Notes: generated from the sequence alone by a model not told the origin. DNA of 64,000 nt from an uncultured bacterium (GCA_902801985.1 CADCKD010000005.1:39785-103784), one strand, 5' to 3'; counted from the first letter of the stretch, positions 17,214-25,919 are shown. Program-made: numbers and translations.

Positions 17214-18338
17214 ATGATACCTATTTTTGATTCAAAACGTCAGTATGCACAAATTGGTGCTGAAGCTGAAAAAGCTGTATGCGAAGTTATGAGAAGCGGA
17301 TGCTATATTTTAGGCCCAAATGTTAAATCATTAGAAAGTGAATTAGCATCATATATCGGCTGCAAATATACAGTTGCATTGAACTCAGGAACAGATGCTT
17401 TACATGTTGCATTAAGAGCTTTAAATATCGGTGCCGGTGATGAAGTTATTACAACCGCATTTACATTTGTTGCAACTGCTGAAGCTATCGGAATGGTTGG
17501 TGCTAAACCGGTATTTGTTGATATTGATCCTGATACATTCAATATTGATCCAAAAGCTATTGAAGCTGCAATCACTTCAAAGACAAAAGCAATTATTCCT
17601 GTTCATTTGTATGGTCAGCCTTGCGATATGGATGCGATTATGGATATAGCTCACAGACATAATTTAAGAGTAATTGAAGATTGCTGCCAAGCTATCGGTG
17701 CTTTGTACAAAGGTAAAATGGTTGGTACATTCGGTGATATCGGATGCTACAGTTTCTACCCTACTAAAAACTTGGGTACTATGGGTGATGGCGGTCTTTG
17801 CACAGTAAACTCAGAAGAATTAAGAGATCACTTGATTGCTTTGAGAAACCACGGTTCTATGGTCCGTTATCATAATGATGAACTTGGTGTAAACTCTCGT
17901 CTTGATGAAATTCAAGCTGCAATCTTAAGAGTTAAAGCTAAATATATTGATGAATGGAATACTCAAAGAAGAGAGCATGCTGCTTATTATAACAAATTGT
18001 TTGCATCTTGCCCTGATATTCAAACACCAAAAGAACTTGATAACACGTATTGTGTATATCACCAATACACCGTTAAAATTCCTAACAGAGATGAAGTACA
18101 CAAAATGCTTGGTGAAGCTGGTATTGGCGCAATGCTTTATTATCCTATTCCGCTTCATTTCCAAAAAGTTAATTCATGGCTTGGCATGGGCAAAGGTTCA
18201 TTGCCTGTAACTGAACATAATACAGAAGTTGTTATTTCTTTACCTATGTTCCCTGAATTGACACACGAAGAACAAGAAACAGTAGCTTCTACTTTGATTT
18301 CTTGCATAGAAAAATCAAAATCAGCAGCTTGCTGTTAA
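17214..18338 (+). CDS. DegT/DnrJ/EryC1/StrS-family sugar aminotransferase
   Basis: PLP-dependent enzyme that usually aminates a nucleotide-linked keto-sugar for cell-surface glycans. The PLP lysine lies in [14 protein letters not shown]; the preceding DCCQAIGA and the [11 protein letters not shown] phosphate loop are intact, as is the C-terminal YYPIPLHFQ. 374 residues is the usual length. TAAAGGAGA precedes the ATG. It stands alone with its own promoter and terminator, away from the glycan operon at 49-58 kb. The sugar cannot be read from sequence. Confidence 0.92.
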   Translation: MIPIFDSKRQYAQIGAEAEKAVCEVMRSGCYILGPNVKSLESELASYIGCKYTVALNSGTDALHVALRALNIGAGDEVITTAFTFVATAEAIGMVGAKPVFVDIDPDTFNIDPKAIEAAITSKTKAIIPVHLYGQPCDMDAIMDIAHRHNLRVIEDCCQAIGALYKGKMVGTFGDIGCYSFYPTKNLGTMGDGGLCTVNSEELRDHLIALRNHGSMVRYHNDELGVNSRLDEIQAAILRVKAKYIDEWNTQRREHAAYYNKLFASCPDIQTPKELDNTYCVYHQYTVKIPNRDEVHKMLGEAGIGAMLYYPIPLHFQKVNSWLGMGKGSLPVTEHNTEVVISLPMFPELTHEEQETVASTLISCIEKSKSAACC

Positions 18339-18352
18339 TAAAGAAACATAAA

Positions 18353-18392
18353 TAAAAAGTTCCTCTCAAATTTTTTGGGGGGACTTTTTTTT
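18353..18392 (+). terminator. Rho-independent terminator
   Basis: AAGTTCCTCTC pairs (with G-U pairs) with GGGGGGACTT around an A/T loop, followed by a run of T. Confidence 0.85.
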
Positions 18393-18481
18393 ATTAATAT
18401 TACTTTACATTAGGTTAAAAAATATTAAAGAAATATTCTCAAATTGCCGATAAACGATATGAGAAAGGATTTTTTAAATCA

Positions 18482-20248
18482 ATGGGTTTATCGTCAAGTC
18501 AAGCGAGATTATTATCTATAACAGCAAGATTAACTGACAATGAATACAAGAGTCAGCGAATTGCTAATGCAAAAATGAAATTATCAAACCTTGGTCTTGA
18601 TGCTCAAAAAGATTATGCGGATTCTTTAAATTCTCAAAAACTTGAATATACAAACTATAACAGTGCATCAAAGTTGACTCGTGAGAATTTGACTCCTGCA
18701 ATTATATACGAATACCAACCATACAAAAATCAATATTCTTTGGTTAACACTGCGGGACAAGTTCTTGTTTCCCGTCTTGATGCCCAAAACTATAAAGAAA
18801 CAAACAACCTTGCTGAATTCTTAGACAGATATGGGTTGTTAGACAAAATCGCTTATCAAGTTACAGAATTGAATCCGGACTATTCAGTTTATTTAACCGA
18901 ACTTGCACAATGGAAAACCCAAGAACCTGATAAAAATAATCCTATATATTGGGATATAACTACAAGTTCAACAAATACAGCATTATATGATAAATTTAAA
19001 GCTGGTTCTGCCGGTTGTTTTAGTCACGCAACAATGGAAAACCCGTGGGAAACTTGTTATTTGCATGTTCTTGCTCATATGTTAGATTTAACACTTGATT
19101 CAAGCGGTAATCCTGTTCCGAGTGCATATCCAAAATCTTATGCAACAACTACGGGGAATTCTATAAGCATATCTATAAGTAAAATAGACGGTTCGCAAAT
19201 TTATTCTGATGGTACGACACCAGACATGCAAGATGTTTCAGATGCCATAAAAAATGGATATAGTGGAACAACTTTATATGCTTATGATCGTAGACTTGAA
19301 GGTGCATCTGATAATCTTATTGCAACATTGACGCCTCTTTATAACTCTTATTATATAGACGAAGTTTTAAAACTTCTTGGGCCTGAATATATACAAACAG
19401 GAACCGCAACGGATGTTCAAAAACTTTTAAGTAGTTATTATCTTGATAATGACGGAAACGTTCAATTAAAAACTCTTGAGCAAAAAATTGTCGATTTGTA
19501 TTATGCTGTTGAAAAACGCAGTGACTTGGGCATTAATTATGAATGCGTATTAGCGCCAATTCTATATTCTTTTGAAGATGATTTGAAAAATGTTTTAAGT
19601 ATTACCAAAACATTCAATGAGGACAAATTTAACAAAGATTATAATGAATGGCTTGATGCAAAACCCGTACCAGTTGAACAATATATAGATGTAACCAAAA
19701 CAGAAATAGAAGTAAATGACAAAGACAAATCTCAATGGTACACTAACCTTTGGTACAGAATGAACGGGTATGACGACCCCGCAAAAATTGAAACTAAAGA
19801 ACGTATAAATCAATTCGATGAAGTTTCTTATTATCACTCAATGAATTTCTATGACAGAGAAAAAGAAACTTTCTCTAAAAACTATGCCATTCTTGATTCT
19901 AAACTTGTTACAAGCAAAGATTGGCTCTATGATGCCTTAAAAGAAGGTATTATAACTATGGAACGTGTTAATTCAGCCGATTCTTCCGAATTTAAAAAAT
20001 TAAATTGGCAATCTATTATTTACACAAACGCTACTGATATCGTTGAAACCGAAGATAATGAAAAAATTGCTCGCGCTGAAGCTAAATATCAAGCAGCAAT
20101 GGAAACAATAGATATTAAAGATAAAAAATTCCAAATGGAATTGAAAAAACTTGATACAGAGCATAATGCACTATTAACAGAATATGATTCTATAAAATCC
20201 GCAATGGAAGCAAATACTCAACGTTCATTCAAAGCATTCCAAGGCTAG
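18482..20248 (+). CDS. Large protein of unknown function with helical ends
   Basis: 588 residues without signal peptide or membrane segment. The N-terminus (MGLSSSQARLLSITARLTDN) is helical and is followed by a Tyr/Asn/Thr-rich middle. The last 70 residues form a charged coiled coil (KAMETIDIKDKKFQMELKK type). Both coiled ends around a variable centre resemble the architecture of flagellin or hook-associated proteins, but I see no other flagellar gene and the resemblance is weak. GAAAGGA lies upstream. Function not assigned. Confidence 0.75.
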   Translation: MGLSSSQARLLSITARLTDNEYKSQRIANAKMKLSNLGLDAQKDYADSLNSQKLEYTNYNSASKLTRENLTPAIIYEYQPYKNQYSLVNTAGQVLVSRLDAQNYKETNNLAEFLDRYGLLDKIAYQVTELNPDYSVYLTELAQWKTQEPDKNNPIYWDITTSSTNTALYDKFKAGSAGCFSHATMENPWETCYLHVLAHMLDLTLDSSGNPVPSAYPKSYATTTGNSISISISKIDGSQIYSDGTTPDMQDVSDAIKNGYSGTTLYAYDRRLEGASDNLIATLTPLYNSYYIDEVLKLLGPEYIQTGTATDVQKLLSSYYLDNDGNVQLKTLEQKIVDLYYAVEKRSDLGINYECVLAPILYSFEDDLKNVLSITKTFNEDKFNKDYNEWLDAKPVPVEQYIDVTKTEIEVNDKDKSQWYTNLWYRMNGYDDPAKIETKERINQFDEVSYYHSMNFYDREKETFSKNYAILDSKLVTSKDWLYDALKEGIITMERVNSADSSEFKKLNWQSIIYTNATDIVETEDNEKIARAEAKYQAAMETIDIKDKKFQMELKKLDTEHNALLTEYDSIKSAMEANTQRSFKAFQG

Positions 20249-20638
20249 TGGGTGGTAAATGTATGTTACCGATGGTTGCGCATGGTTCTACTATCGTTGT
20301 GCGGGGGTAAATGTCGTAGTCAATGATTGTGTAAAATTTATATGTCATTGCGAGCAGGGGTAAATGTTGTTTATGTTTTTGCGTATCTGTTCCTCTGTCA
20401 TTGCGAGCGGGGGGTAAATATTGTTACTGATAGTTGCGTAAATTCCCCTGTCATTGCGAGCGGGGGGTAAATATTGTTACTGATAGTTGCGTAAATTCCC
20501 CTGTCATTGCGAGCGGGAGCGAAGCAATCCAGCTGTTTATTAATATATTATCATATACCTTATACGTAATCCTGTGCTTGATTTGCACTTATCCAACTTA
20601 TCAAACCTATCCAACCTATCAAACCTATCAATATACTT
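20249..20638. repeat. Dispersed repeat copy B with a 53-bp tandem duplication
   Basis: No gene supported. It shares with copy A the blocks taaatgtatgttaccgatgg, the tcattgcgagcgggagcgaa core and the mini-repeats. A unit starting at ttgcgagcggggggtaaata occurs at 20401 and 20454 with an exact 53-base period, and the ttgcgagcggg element returns at 20507. Confidence 0.8.
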
Positions 20639-20884
20639 TTATATTGATAAATCCAGTTTTTTACCTACGTTGTTGTCTGTTACGATATTTTTCATTTGAT
20701 GAGGTGCAGCTTCAGTTCTTGTGTCTTGGAATGATAATCTGAATTGTCTTACTGCTGCATCGCTATTAATGGTGATACGTCCGGCATCCGGGCCGTAATC
20801 ATTCCCCTGTATATGCCCGTATAACATATCAGGGTTGATTCCTATTTTGTTATTTATTTGTATACCGTTAATTTGTGTTGACAT
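20639..20884 (-). CDS. Small soluble protein of unknown function
   Basis: 81 residues, polar (starts MSTQINGIQINNKIGINP). No family seen. AAGGATTTAATAAAAA precedes the ATG. It follows the gene at 20904-21251 by 19 bases and is likely its operon partner. Confidence 0.6.
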   Translation of the reverse strand: MSTQINGIQINNKIGINPDMLYGHIQGNDYGPDAGRITINSDAAVRQFRLSFQDTRTEAAPHQMKNIVTDNNVGKKLDLSI

Positions 20885-20903
20885 TTTTTATTAAATCCTT
20901 ATT

Positions 20904-21251
20904 TTATCCCATTGTTTGGAATGATGATATTCCGCCTGTTTTATGACCATCTTGATCGTAAGTCTGTATTCTTCCAACCGCTGACAACTCCCAGAATTTT
21001 TTATTGTCAACTACCATGCAGCGATTTGGATCGTTTTGTGTTTTGATAAAATCAATACTTACATTCGGGTCAAAACCAACTGCGTTCATAAGTGCGTTTA
21101 CAAAATCACTTTTAATTAAACTAAAAGTCGAACTCATAATATTTCGAGTTTCTTCATTTGTATTGCTTATGTTCAAGGTGGTGCTAACGTAGCTTCCTTC
21201 TGAGCTTGCTGCTATGTTGTTTACCGAGTTTACGGCCATAGATCTTTCCAT
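20904..21251 (-). CDS. Small protein of unknown function
   Basis: Reading from ATG 21251 gives 115 residues (MERSMAVNSVNNIAASSEGS onward); the frame is open further upstream, but that stretch encodes a Leu/Ile/Phe-rich non-coding-looking segment and AAGGATTCGATT sits directly before 21251. The N-terminus is Ser/Thr/Asn-rich; a Cys and Trp occur in the second half (PNRCMVVDNKKFWEL). Forms a two-gene unit with 20639-20884. Unknown role. Confidence 0.62.
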   Translation of the reverse strand: MERSMAVNSVNNIAASSEGSYVSTTLNISNTNEETRNIMSSTFSLIKSDFVNALMNAVGFDPNVSIDFIKTQNDPNRCMVVDNKKFWELSAVGRIQTYDQDGHKTGGISSFQTMG

Positions 21252-21414
21252 AATCGAATCCTTATAAATCCTCTCTTTTATATATAAAGTATATAAGTTC
21301 GTAATAATTGCTTTTTTGATTAAAAAACATGTTACAAAAGTTAATATTAGCGATTTTATTGAGAAGCATGCTAACCAAAGTAAAGACAAAACGTCTAAAT
21401 GTGAAGTTTTGTAA

Positions 21415-21431
21415 AGTGTAAATAGTACACT
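21415..21431. promoter_or_regulatory. Short inverted repeat
   Basis: AGTGTA and TACACT around aatag form a small palindrome in the shared upstream region of the leftward pair and the rightward ncRNA candidate; possibly an operator. Confidence 0.3.
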
Positions 21432-21475
21432 ATACCTATCTTTTCGGGTAATTTAGAAAAGATTAAATCAATCTG

Positions 21476-21504
21476 TTGACTTATAAATTTTCTTGTGGCA
21501 TAAT
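21476..21504 (+). promoter_or_regulatory. Strong sigma-70-type promoter of ncRNA candidate
   Basis: TTGACT (21476-21481), a 17-base spacer, and CATAAT (21499-21504) preceded by TGG, which gives an extended -10. It points rightward, away from the neighbouring leftward gene. Confidence 0.7.
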
Positions 21505-21510
21505 AATTGT

Positions 21511-21651
21511 ATAAGATTTAAGTGTAGCCGAAACACTAAATATAAATAGTTCATTAACCCCAAAAACATATAAACTCCTAAATAATAAACACTAAAAGAG
21601 ACCATTAGGATGCAGAAAACGACCCACTCACAAGATGAGTGGTTTTTTTTT
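21511..21651 (+). ncRNA. Candidate structured small RNA (about 140 nt)
   Basis: Between a strong promoter and a textbook terminator lie about 140 bases with no ORF. The RNA would have a 5-bp hairpin near its 5' end (AGTGT-agccgaa-ACACT), a second pairing of TCCTAA with TTAGGA around 25 bases, and the terminator hairpin. No rightward gene follows, so this is not a leader. I do not recognise the family; 6S, SRP and tmRNA signatures are absent. Confidence 0.55.
21624..21651 (+). terminator. Rho-independent terminator
   Basis: CCACTCA and TGAGTGG form a perfect 7-bp stem with a 5-base loop, followed by nine T. Confidence 0.92.
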
Positions 21652-21655
21652 AGCT

Positions 21656-21778
21656 CCGAGCAGAGGCAGGCACGAAGTGTCAGTCCGAAAATTATGGAAG
21701 AATGAATATTCTTCCTAATTTGAGGCGTTGCCGTTTAGTGCGAAGAGCGTAGAAACCGAGCAGAGGCAGACACGAAGT
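21656..21778. repeat. Short direct repeat pair
   Basis: ccgagcagaggcaggcacga at 21656 and a near-identical copy at 21756, exactly 100 bases later, differ by one base over 23. An 8-bp hairpin (GGAAGAAT/ATTCTTCC) lies between them. Confidence 0.6.
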
Positions 21779-21797
21779 ATATTTGTTCTTTCTTTAT

Positions 21798-22640
21798 TTA
21801 TTTCTCTCTTGCGATTCCTGTTTGGTATCCCGGTACGAGCAGGGCAAAAGGTATTACGCGGCCTATTTTGTCTCCCAGAGAACCTTTATCCATTAAGGAT
21901 GCTGCCAAGCATATATCATCTACGTGAGGTGCAAAGTCTGTTGCTTTGATGTTTCTGTCAACTTTTTTGTGGTACAAATGGTCATTTATAAAGTTTGAAA
22001 CTTTGTTGCCAAGATATATTCCGATAGATAAAAATGCGAGTGTAAAGAATGTTTGTGGCATAATTTGGGAAATTTTATTGATAACTTTTGCGCCTTTAAC
22101 AGAATCTTTAACTGTCGGCATCATTTTAATAAGTTTGTCAGAAAATCTATTAAAAATTTCAGATCCGCCCCATACGCAACCTACGGGTACCGCAACGTTA
22201 CCAAGTATTTGATTTAAAACTTCGCGTTTTTTAGATTTCTTGTTTTCTTTATCGACGATGCTTCCGCCAACATAACCGCCGGCAACTGAACTTGATGCTA
22301 TTGCTAAAATCTCAGGACCTTCGTATCTTACAATTTTATCTTTTGGGGCAAATTTGAATAAAGCCCAATCTTTTATGGGAGTTTTAAGTATTTTGGCTGG
22401 GTTAAGCGAAAAACCTTTCATTTTAGCCAGTGTTGCAAGTACAGGTAACATTCCTGCTGCTGATGAAGCTAAAATTATTCCCTTTTGTTTTGCACTCAAC
22501 GGTTTTTGACTTGCGGGTGCATTAGTAAAATTTGCATTATTTGCAAGCAAAAAGTCTCTATTTAAATAGTATTTGCTGTAATCTACATTACCGTTTAATA
22601 TGCTATCAATCATTTTAAAGGGTCCTACTTCACTTTTCAT
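21798..22640 (-). CDS. Multi-pass membrane protein, paralogue of 14484-15236
   Basis: 280 residues with hydrophobic helices near 50-70, 105-130, 150-165, 195-215 and 250-270. It shares with the 14484 protein the VDRNIKATDF element, a preceding short loop and the GYQTGIA C-terminus. The ribosome binding site is weak. Its polar N-terminus (60 residues) differs between the two. Lineage-specific family, role unknown. Confidence 0.72.
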   Translation of the reverse strand: MKSEVGPFKMIDSILNGNVDYSKYYLNRDFLLANNANFTNAPASQKPLSAKQKGIILASSAAGMLPVLATLAKMKGFSLNPAKILKTPIKDWALFKFAPKDKIVRYEGPEILAIASSSVAGGYVGGSIVDKENKKSKKREVLNQILGNVAVPVGCVWGGSEIFNRFSDKLIKMMPTVKDSVKGAKVINKISQIMPQTFFTLAFLSIGIYLGNKVSNFINDHLYHKKVDRNIKATDFAPHVDDICLAASLMDKGSLGDKIGRVIPFALLVPGYQTGIAREK

Positions 22641-22704
22641 TATATCAAAAACTAAACAAATTAAAAATTGCTAAAAATTTATTTGGTTTTAAGTATTTGT
22701 TACA

Positions 22705-24501
22705 TTAAACCAAATCATCTTCACTGCAGTCAATAGGAAGTGTAAAACCAAATGTTGAGCCGTGATCCGGTTGTGAATTTACAAATACGTGTCCGTTATG
22801 GTGTTTTTCGATGGTTGTTTTAACTAAATGTAGTCCTAAGCCGGTACCTTTGACGCTGTGGGTTTTATTTTCTATTCTATAAAAGCGTTCAAACACCTTT
22901 TTCTGAAATTCCGGTGCAATACCAATACCTTCATCTCTTACAGTAACAACTATTTGATTATTTTCAGGTTCTTTAAATAGTTTTACTTGTATGGTTGAAT
23001 CTTGAGGGGCATATTTAATTGCGTTTGAAAGATAATTTGTTAATGCTCTGGCTATTGAATCGTAATTACAATATATTTGCGGAATTTGTTCTTCTTTTTC
23101 AACGTTAATATTAAGGTTGTGTTCTTTTAAAAGAGGTTGAACTTCACTTACACAGCAATCAATGAGTTGAGAAATATCATTTTCACTCTTTTCGATTTTT
23201 GCATTAGAGTCAAGTCTTGAGAAATCTAAAATATCATTCACCATATTTTGAAGTCTTATTATTTCGGAATGAATAGTACCTATAAATTCTTTTTGTGATT
23301 CATAATCAAAATCATTTCCGCATTCGTATAGTGTATCGATATAACTTCTAAGTACGGTTACCGGAGTTCTGAGTTCGTGCGAAACATTTGATATGAATTG
23401 TGATTTCATAACATCCATTTCTGCTTCTCTTGTAATATCTATCATTACAATAATGTAGCCCATGTATTCGTGATTTTGATTGTACATTGGGGATATGATA
23501 GATTTAAGAGTTTTGTCATCCATTTTGATATTAAATATAACCGGTTTGGACAATCTTTCTTCTTGTGAAAGCTTTTTATATTCATCAATTTTTTCATTGA
23601 AACAGAAGTTACCGTCAGAATCAACGTAATTTTTAATATTTGAATTTAGGAGTTGATCTTCTTGAAGTTCAAGTAATGATTTTGCGTGCTCATTGATAAG
23701 TGTTACGGTGTCGTTATTGTCGCATACGATTACACCGTTTGCAATACTCATTAACACAGCTTGAAGTTTATTTCTTTCAAGGGTTAATTGTTCAATATTT
23801 GATTCTTCGTATAAATGAAGTTTGTTAGACATATCATTAAACGCGTTGAAAAGCTCTTGAACTTCTTGGCTGACGTCTTTACCTTCTATTTTGTAACCGA
23901 ATTCTCCTGAAGAAATTTTTTTAACCCCATCACGAAGAATTTTTAATTCTCTTGTAATCAAATATGTATTGATTAAAACAACAAAAGCAAATACTAACCA
24001 AACAATTGTAAATACAAATAATAATGATGCTCTTGTTGTGGAAGATAATTTGTCTATAATAGTTCCGGACAATCCAACATTTACAGATCCGTAATTCATC
24101 CCGCTTTGTGATGAAATCATAGGAGAAGACACTGCTATATCCGGTCTTTTTGTGGTGCGAACCGAATTATTTTGTGCTTTATATATTGTATTACCATTTT
24201 GGTCTAAAAATTCGATAAACATTATATCGTTATTGGATTTCAAGATTAAATCAGAATGAGTCTTTAAAACGTTTTGAATTTGGCTGCCATTTGCATTACT
24301 TATTATATCCGCGCTTTCTATTGCCAAAGTTTTTGATATTACTTGTCCAAAACTTTGGTAGCCGGTATTAAGATTTTTTTGGATATTTACAGCAGTAAAT
24401 AAAGCTATTGCCATAATCAGCAATGTGCTCAATACTAAACCAAAAATAATCAATTTGTTCTGAGTTGTAAAACTAGGTTTTTGATTTTCATTCATATTCA
24501 A
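22705..24501 (-). CDS. Membrane sensor histidine kinase (PAS-containing)
   Basis: 598 residues. Two membrane helices (about 17-39 and 158-181) enclose an extracytoplasmic sensor of roughly 120 residues. HAMP (182-234), a PAS domain (about 242-357), HisKA with phospho-His H375 (SNVSHELRTPV), and HATPase_c with the N box (NAIKYAP), G1 (DEGIGIAP) and G2 (KGTGLGL) follow. The layout matches WalK/PhoR-type kinases. No response regulator gene is adjacent, so it is an orphan here and its partner and signal are unknown. Confidence 0.92.
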   Translation of the reverse strand: MNMNENQKPSFTTQNKLIIFGLVLSTLLIMAIALFTAVNIQKNLNTGYQSFGQVISKTLAIESADIISNANGSQIQNVLKTHSDLILKSNNDIMFIEFLDQNGNTIYKAQNNSVRTTKRPDIAVSSPMISSQSGMNYGSVNVGLSGTIIDKLSSTTRASLLFVFTIVWLVFAFVVLINTYLITRELKILRDGVKKISSGEFGYKIEGKDVSQEVQELFNAFNDMSNKLHLYEESNIEQLTLERNKLQAVLMSIANGVIVCDNNDTVTLINEHAKSLLELQEDQLLNSNIKNYVDSDGNFCFNEKIDEYKKLSQEERLSKPVIFNIKMDDKTLKSIISPMYNQNHEYMGYIIVMIDITREAEMDVMKSQFISNVSHELRTPVTVLRSYIDTLYECGNDFDYESQKEFIGTIHSEIIRLQNMVNDILDFSRLDSNAKIEKSENDISQLIDCCVSEVQPLLKEHNLNINVEKEEQIPQIYCNYDSIARALTNYLSNAIKYAPQDSTIQVKLFKEPENNQIVVTVRDEGIGIAPEFQKKVFERFYRIENKTHSVKGTGLGLHLVKTTIEKHHNGHVFVNSQPDHGSTFGFTLPIDCSEDDLV

Positions 24502-24573
24502 ATTATATCATAAAATTCGATCGAGGTCTTTTTTAAATAAACTCCTTGAATAAATTTTTTATTGCCAGAATTA

Positions 24574-24605
24574 CAAAAAAAAAGATCGGGTTTTACTCCG
24601 ACCTT
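24574..24605 (-). terminator. Rho-independent terminator of small leftward gene
   Basis: On the reverse strand AAGGTCGG pairs with CCGATCTT around a 7-8-base loop, followed by nine T. Confidence 0.88.
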
Positions 24606-24655
24606 TGTTTGTCCTGTTTAAAGTAATATACTAGTTATCACCATGTGTGATGATT

Positions 24656-24772
24656 TTATTTACTTGACAGTGCAAACAACGCATAAGATTCATAAGCTCT
24701 AACACTATCAGTATAAGTGTGATAATCATCCCTTATCTCGGGTGTTTTACCTCTTTTTCTTTCGTATAACAT
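24656..24772 (-). CDS. 38-residue small protein with own promoter and terminator
   Basis: ATG at 24772 opens a frame encoding MLYERKRGKTPEIRDDYHTY and ending in a hydrophobic/Ser tail (ALFALSSK). An upstream in-frame stop fixes the ATG as the only start. It lies inside a roughly 245-base transcript defined by a consensus promoter and terminator. The ribosome binding site (AGAG) is weak, so the RNA itself may be the functional product. The protein is basic-acidic mixed and Tyr-rich; no family known. Confidence 0.5.
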   Translation of the reverse strand: MLYERKRGKTPEIRDDYHTYTDSVRAYESYALFALSSK

Positions 24773-24818
24773 ATAAACTCTATGTTGATTGTTTCAATGT
24801 ACCTGTCAGCTATATATG

Positions 24819-24862
24819 TAACCTATAGTATATTATGCAAAATATGCAGTGTCAATAGGTTA
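24819..24862. promoter_or_regulatory. Promoter for the small gene, flanked by an inverted repeat
   Basis: On the reverse strand TTGACA (24855-24850), a 17-base spacer and TATACT (24832-24827) form a near-consensus promoter. TAACCTAT (24819-24826) and ATAGGTTA (24855-24862) are reverse complements at the two ends of the promoter, an arrangement expected for a repressor operator. The XRE regulator starting at 24935 is the obvious candidate to bind it. Confidence 0.7.
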
Positions 24863-24934
24863 AATTATTAGTGGTATGTATTTTTTATGCTTGTTTTTAA
24901 TTTTTCATGAACCCATAATATGTATGTGAATGCT

Positions 24935-25261
24935 ATGAAATCAGAGATAAACAAAAAATTAGGGAAGAGAATTCAATATTTACGCCAACAAAGGGGACTT
25001 AGCCAAGAAAAATTAGCTGAAAGTATTGGTATTGCTACGACTTCTTTAAGTTATGTCGAAACAGGCCGTGGCTTTATGACCTTGGCAACTTTAGAAAAAC
25101 TTGCAAAGGTTTTGGATGTTGAATTATACGAAATTTTTCAATTCTCGACTATTGAGTCATACGAAGAGATGTGTAATTACATAGTTTCACGTTATAATGT
25201 TATTAAGAATGATGAGCAAAAAATTAGAATAATATATAATATTCTTAAAAATTTGTTTTAA
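24935..25261 (+). CDS. XRE-family regulator, paralogue of 28025-28348
   Basis: Reading from ATG 24935 gives 108 residues, matching the paralogue's MKS start; the frame opens five codons earlier. HTH_3 domain at about 8-65 (LSQEKLAESIGIATTSLSYVETG contains the recognition helix). The C-terminal 40 residues (FQFSTIESYEEMCN, then a helix ending IIYNILKNLF) are shared with the other regulator and are probably a dimerisation tail. Divergent from the small gene at 24656. Confidence 0.9.
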   Translation: MKSEINKKLGKRIQYLRQQRGLSQEKLAESIGIATTSLSYVETGRGFMTLATLEKLAKVLDVELYEIFQFSTIESYEEMCNYIVSRYNVIKNDEQKIRIIYNILKNLF

Positions 25262-25457
25262 TGCTTGATTATTCTATTTTTTCAGGTGGATATTTTATTG
25301 TGCATCAGTGAATACCATACGCTGGCGCTCGACATCGCCCTGCGCAAAATTCTACCTCCTCGCGATAAACGCCGCCGTCTCCACTTCCAACACCGTCACC
25401 GCCGTGACGTTGTTTCAGTGTCGAGCTCTCACTTCGTTCGCGGCTTTGCTCGGAGGC

Positions 25458-25485
25458 AAAAAAAAGCCGTTTCAAAAGAACGGCT
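25458..25485 (-). terminator. Leftward rho-independent terminator
   Basis: On the reverse strand AGCCGTT and AACGGCT pair around a 7-base loop and are followed by eight T. No leftward protein gene lies upstream, so it ends an RNA of unknown identity. Confidence 0.8.
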
Positions 25486-25640
25486 ACCAGACTTGGGGAG
25501 GAGGTATGAAAAACTTTCGTTTTTCATATCTATATTATTCTTATCGGGCAATTTTTCTTTTTCTTTATATTAACCGTAAAAAACTCATACATTTGGAGGA
25601 GATTATTAAAATAAATTAATTTAAAAGGCAATTTTTGTGT
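25486..25640 (-). ncRNA. Candidate leftward small RNA
   Basis: Upstream of the leftward terminator the reverse strand has a perfect 10-bp hairpin capped by GAAA (25505-25528, a GNRA tetraloop) and then a C-rich single-stranded stretch, CCTCCTCCCC, which is complementary to Shine-Dalgarno sequences. No start promoter is clear, so the 5' end is uncertain. The combination resembles base-pairing regulatory RNAs. Confidence 0.35.
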
Positions 25641-25694
25641 GAGAAAATACTTTATATAAATGTAGCTTAGTTATATGTTATAGGAGTAATTTAT

Positions 25695-25919
25695 ATGAAT
25701 TTTAAGACAGGATTTAGGCTTTTAGGGAAAGTATTAGATATTAAGTTTAATAGAATTGGTAAACCAAAGTTAGTATCATCTTCAATAAATGAATTAGGAC
25801 AAACCGTAAGTATATTTAAAACAAGAAGAATATTTGGGAAACCACATATTTCCAAAACAGTTTCAAAAGAAATAACAGAGCAAGAAATAAATCCTGAATT
25901 ATTAGATTTTTTAAGTTAG
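25695..25919 (+). CDS. Small basic protein of unknown function
   Basis: 74 residues, Lys/Arg-rich (starts MNFKTGFRLLGKVLDIKFNR, ends INPELLDFLS). TAGGAG is well placed before the ATG. No membrane segment or known domain. Isolated between a GC-rich island and a tRNA. Confidence 0.6.
   Translation: MNFKTGFRLLGKVLDIKFNRIGKPKLVSSSINELGQTVSIFKTRRIFGKPHISKTVSKEITEQEINPELLDFLS

Larger units (their letters stand above)
25262..25694. other. Intergenic region with a GC-rich island and a leftward RNA candidate
   Basis: 25310-25460 is markedly GC-richer than all surroundings (gcgctcgacatcgccctgcg, cgccgccgtctccac) and carries overlapping ORFs that do not look like proteins. It could be a remnant or a repeated element. 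25458-25530 holds a leftward terminator and a perfect hairpin. Confidence 0.55.

Noticed and set aside
18482..20248. Flagellin/hook-associated assignment
   Set aside because: Only coiled ends are similar; no flagellar neighbours and no conserved flagellin termini.
20401..20640. CRISPR array
   Set aside because: The 53-bp period is a tandem duplication of whole units without unique spacers, and no cas gene is present.
20434..20742. 102-residue ORF in copy B
   Set aside because: Within the repeat and antisense to the small gene at 20639.
21511..21651. Riboswitch or leader RNA
   Set aside because: No rightward gene follows the terminator; the next real gene is leftward.
24656..24772. tmRNA tag-like peptide in the small RNA
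   Set aside because: The ORF ends ALFALSSK, not a canonical ALAA tag, and no tRNA-like acceptor or T arm is present.
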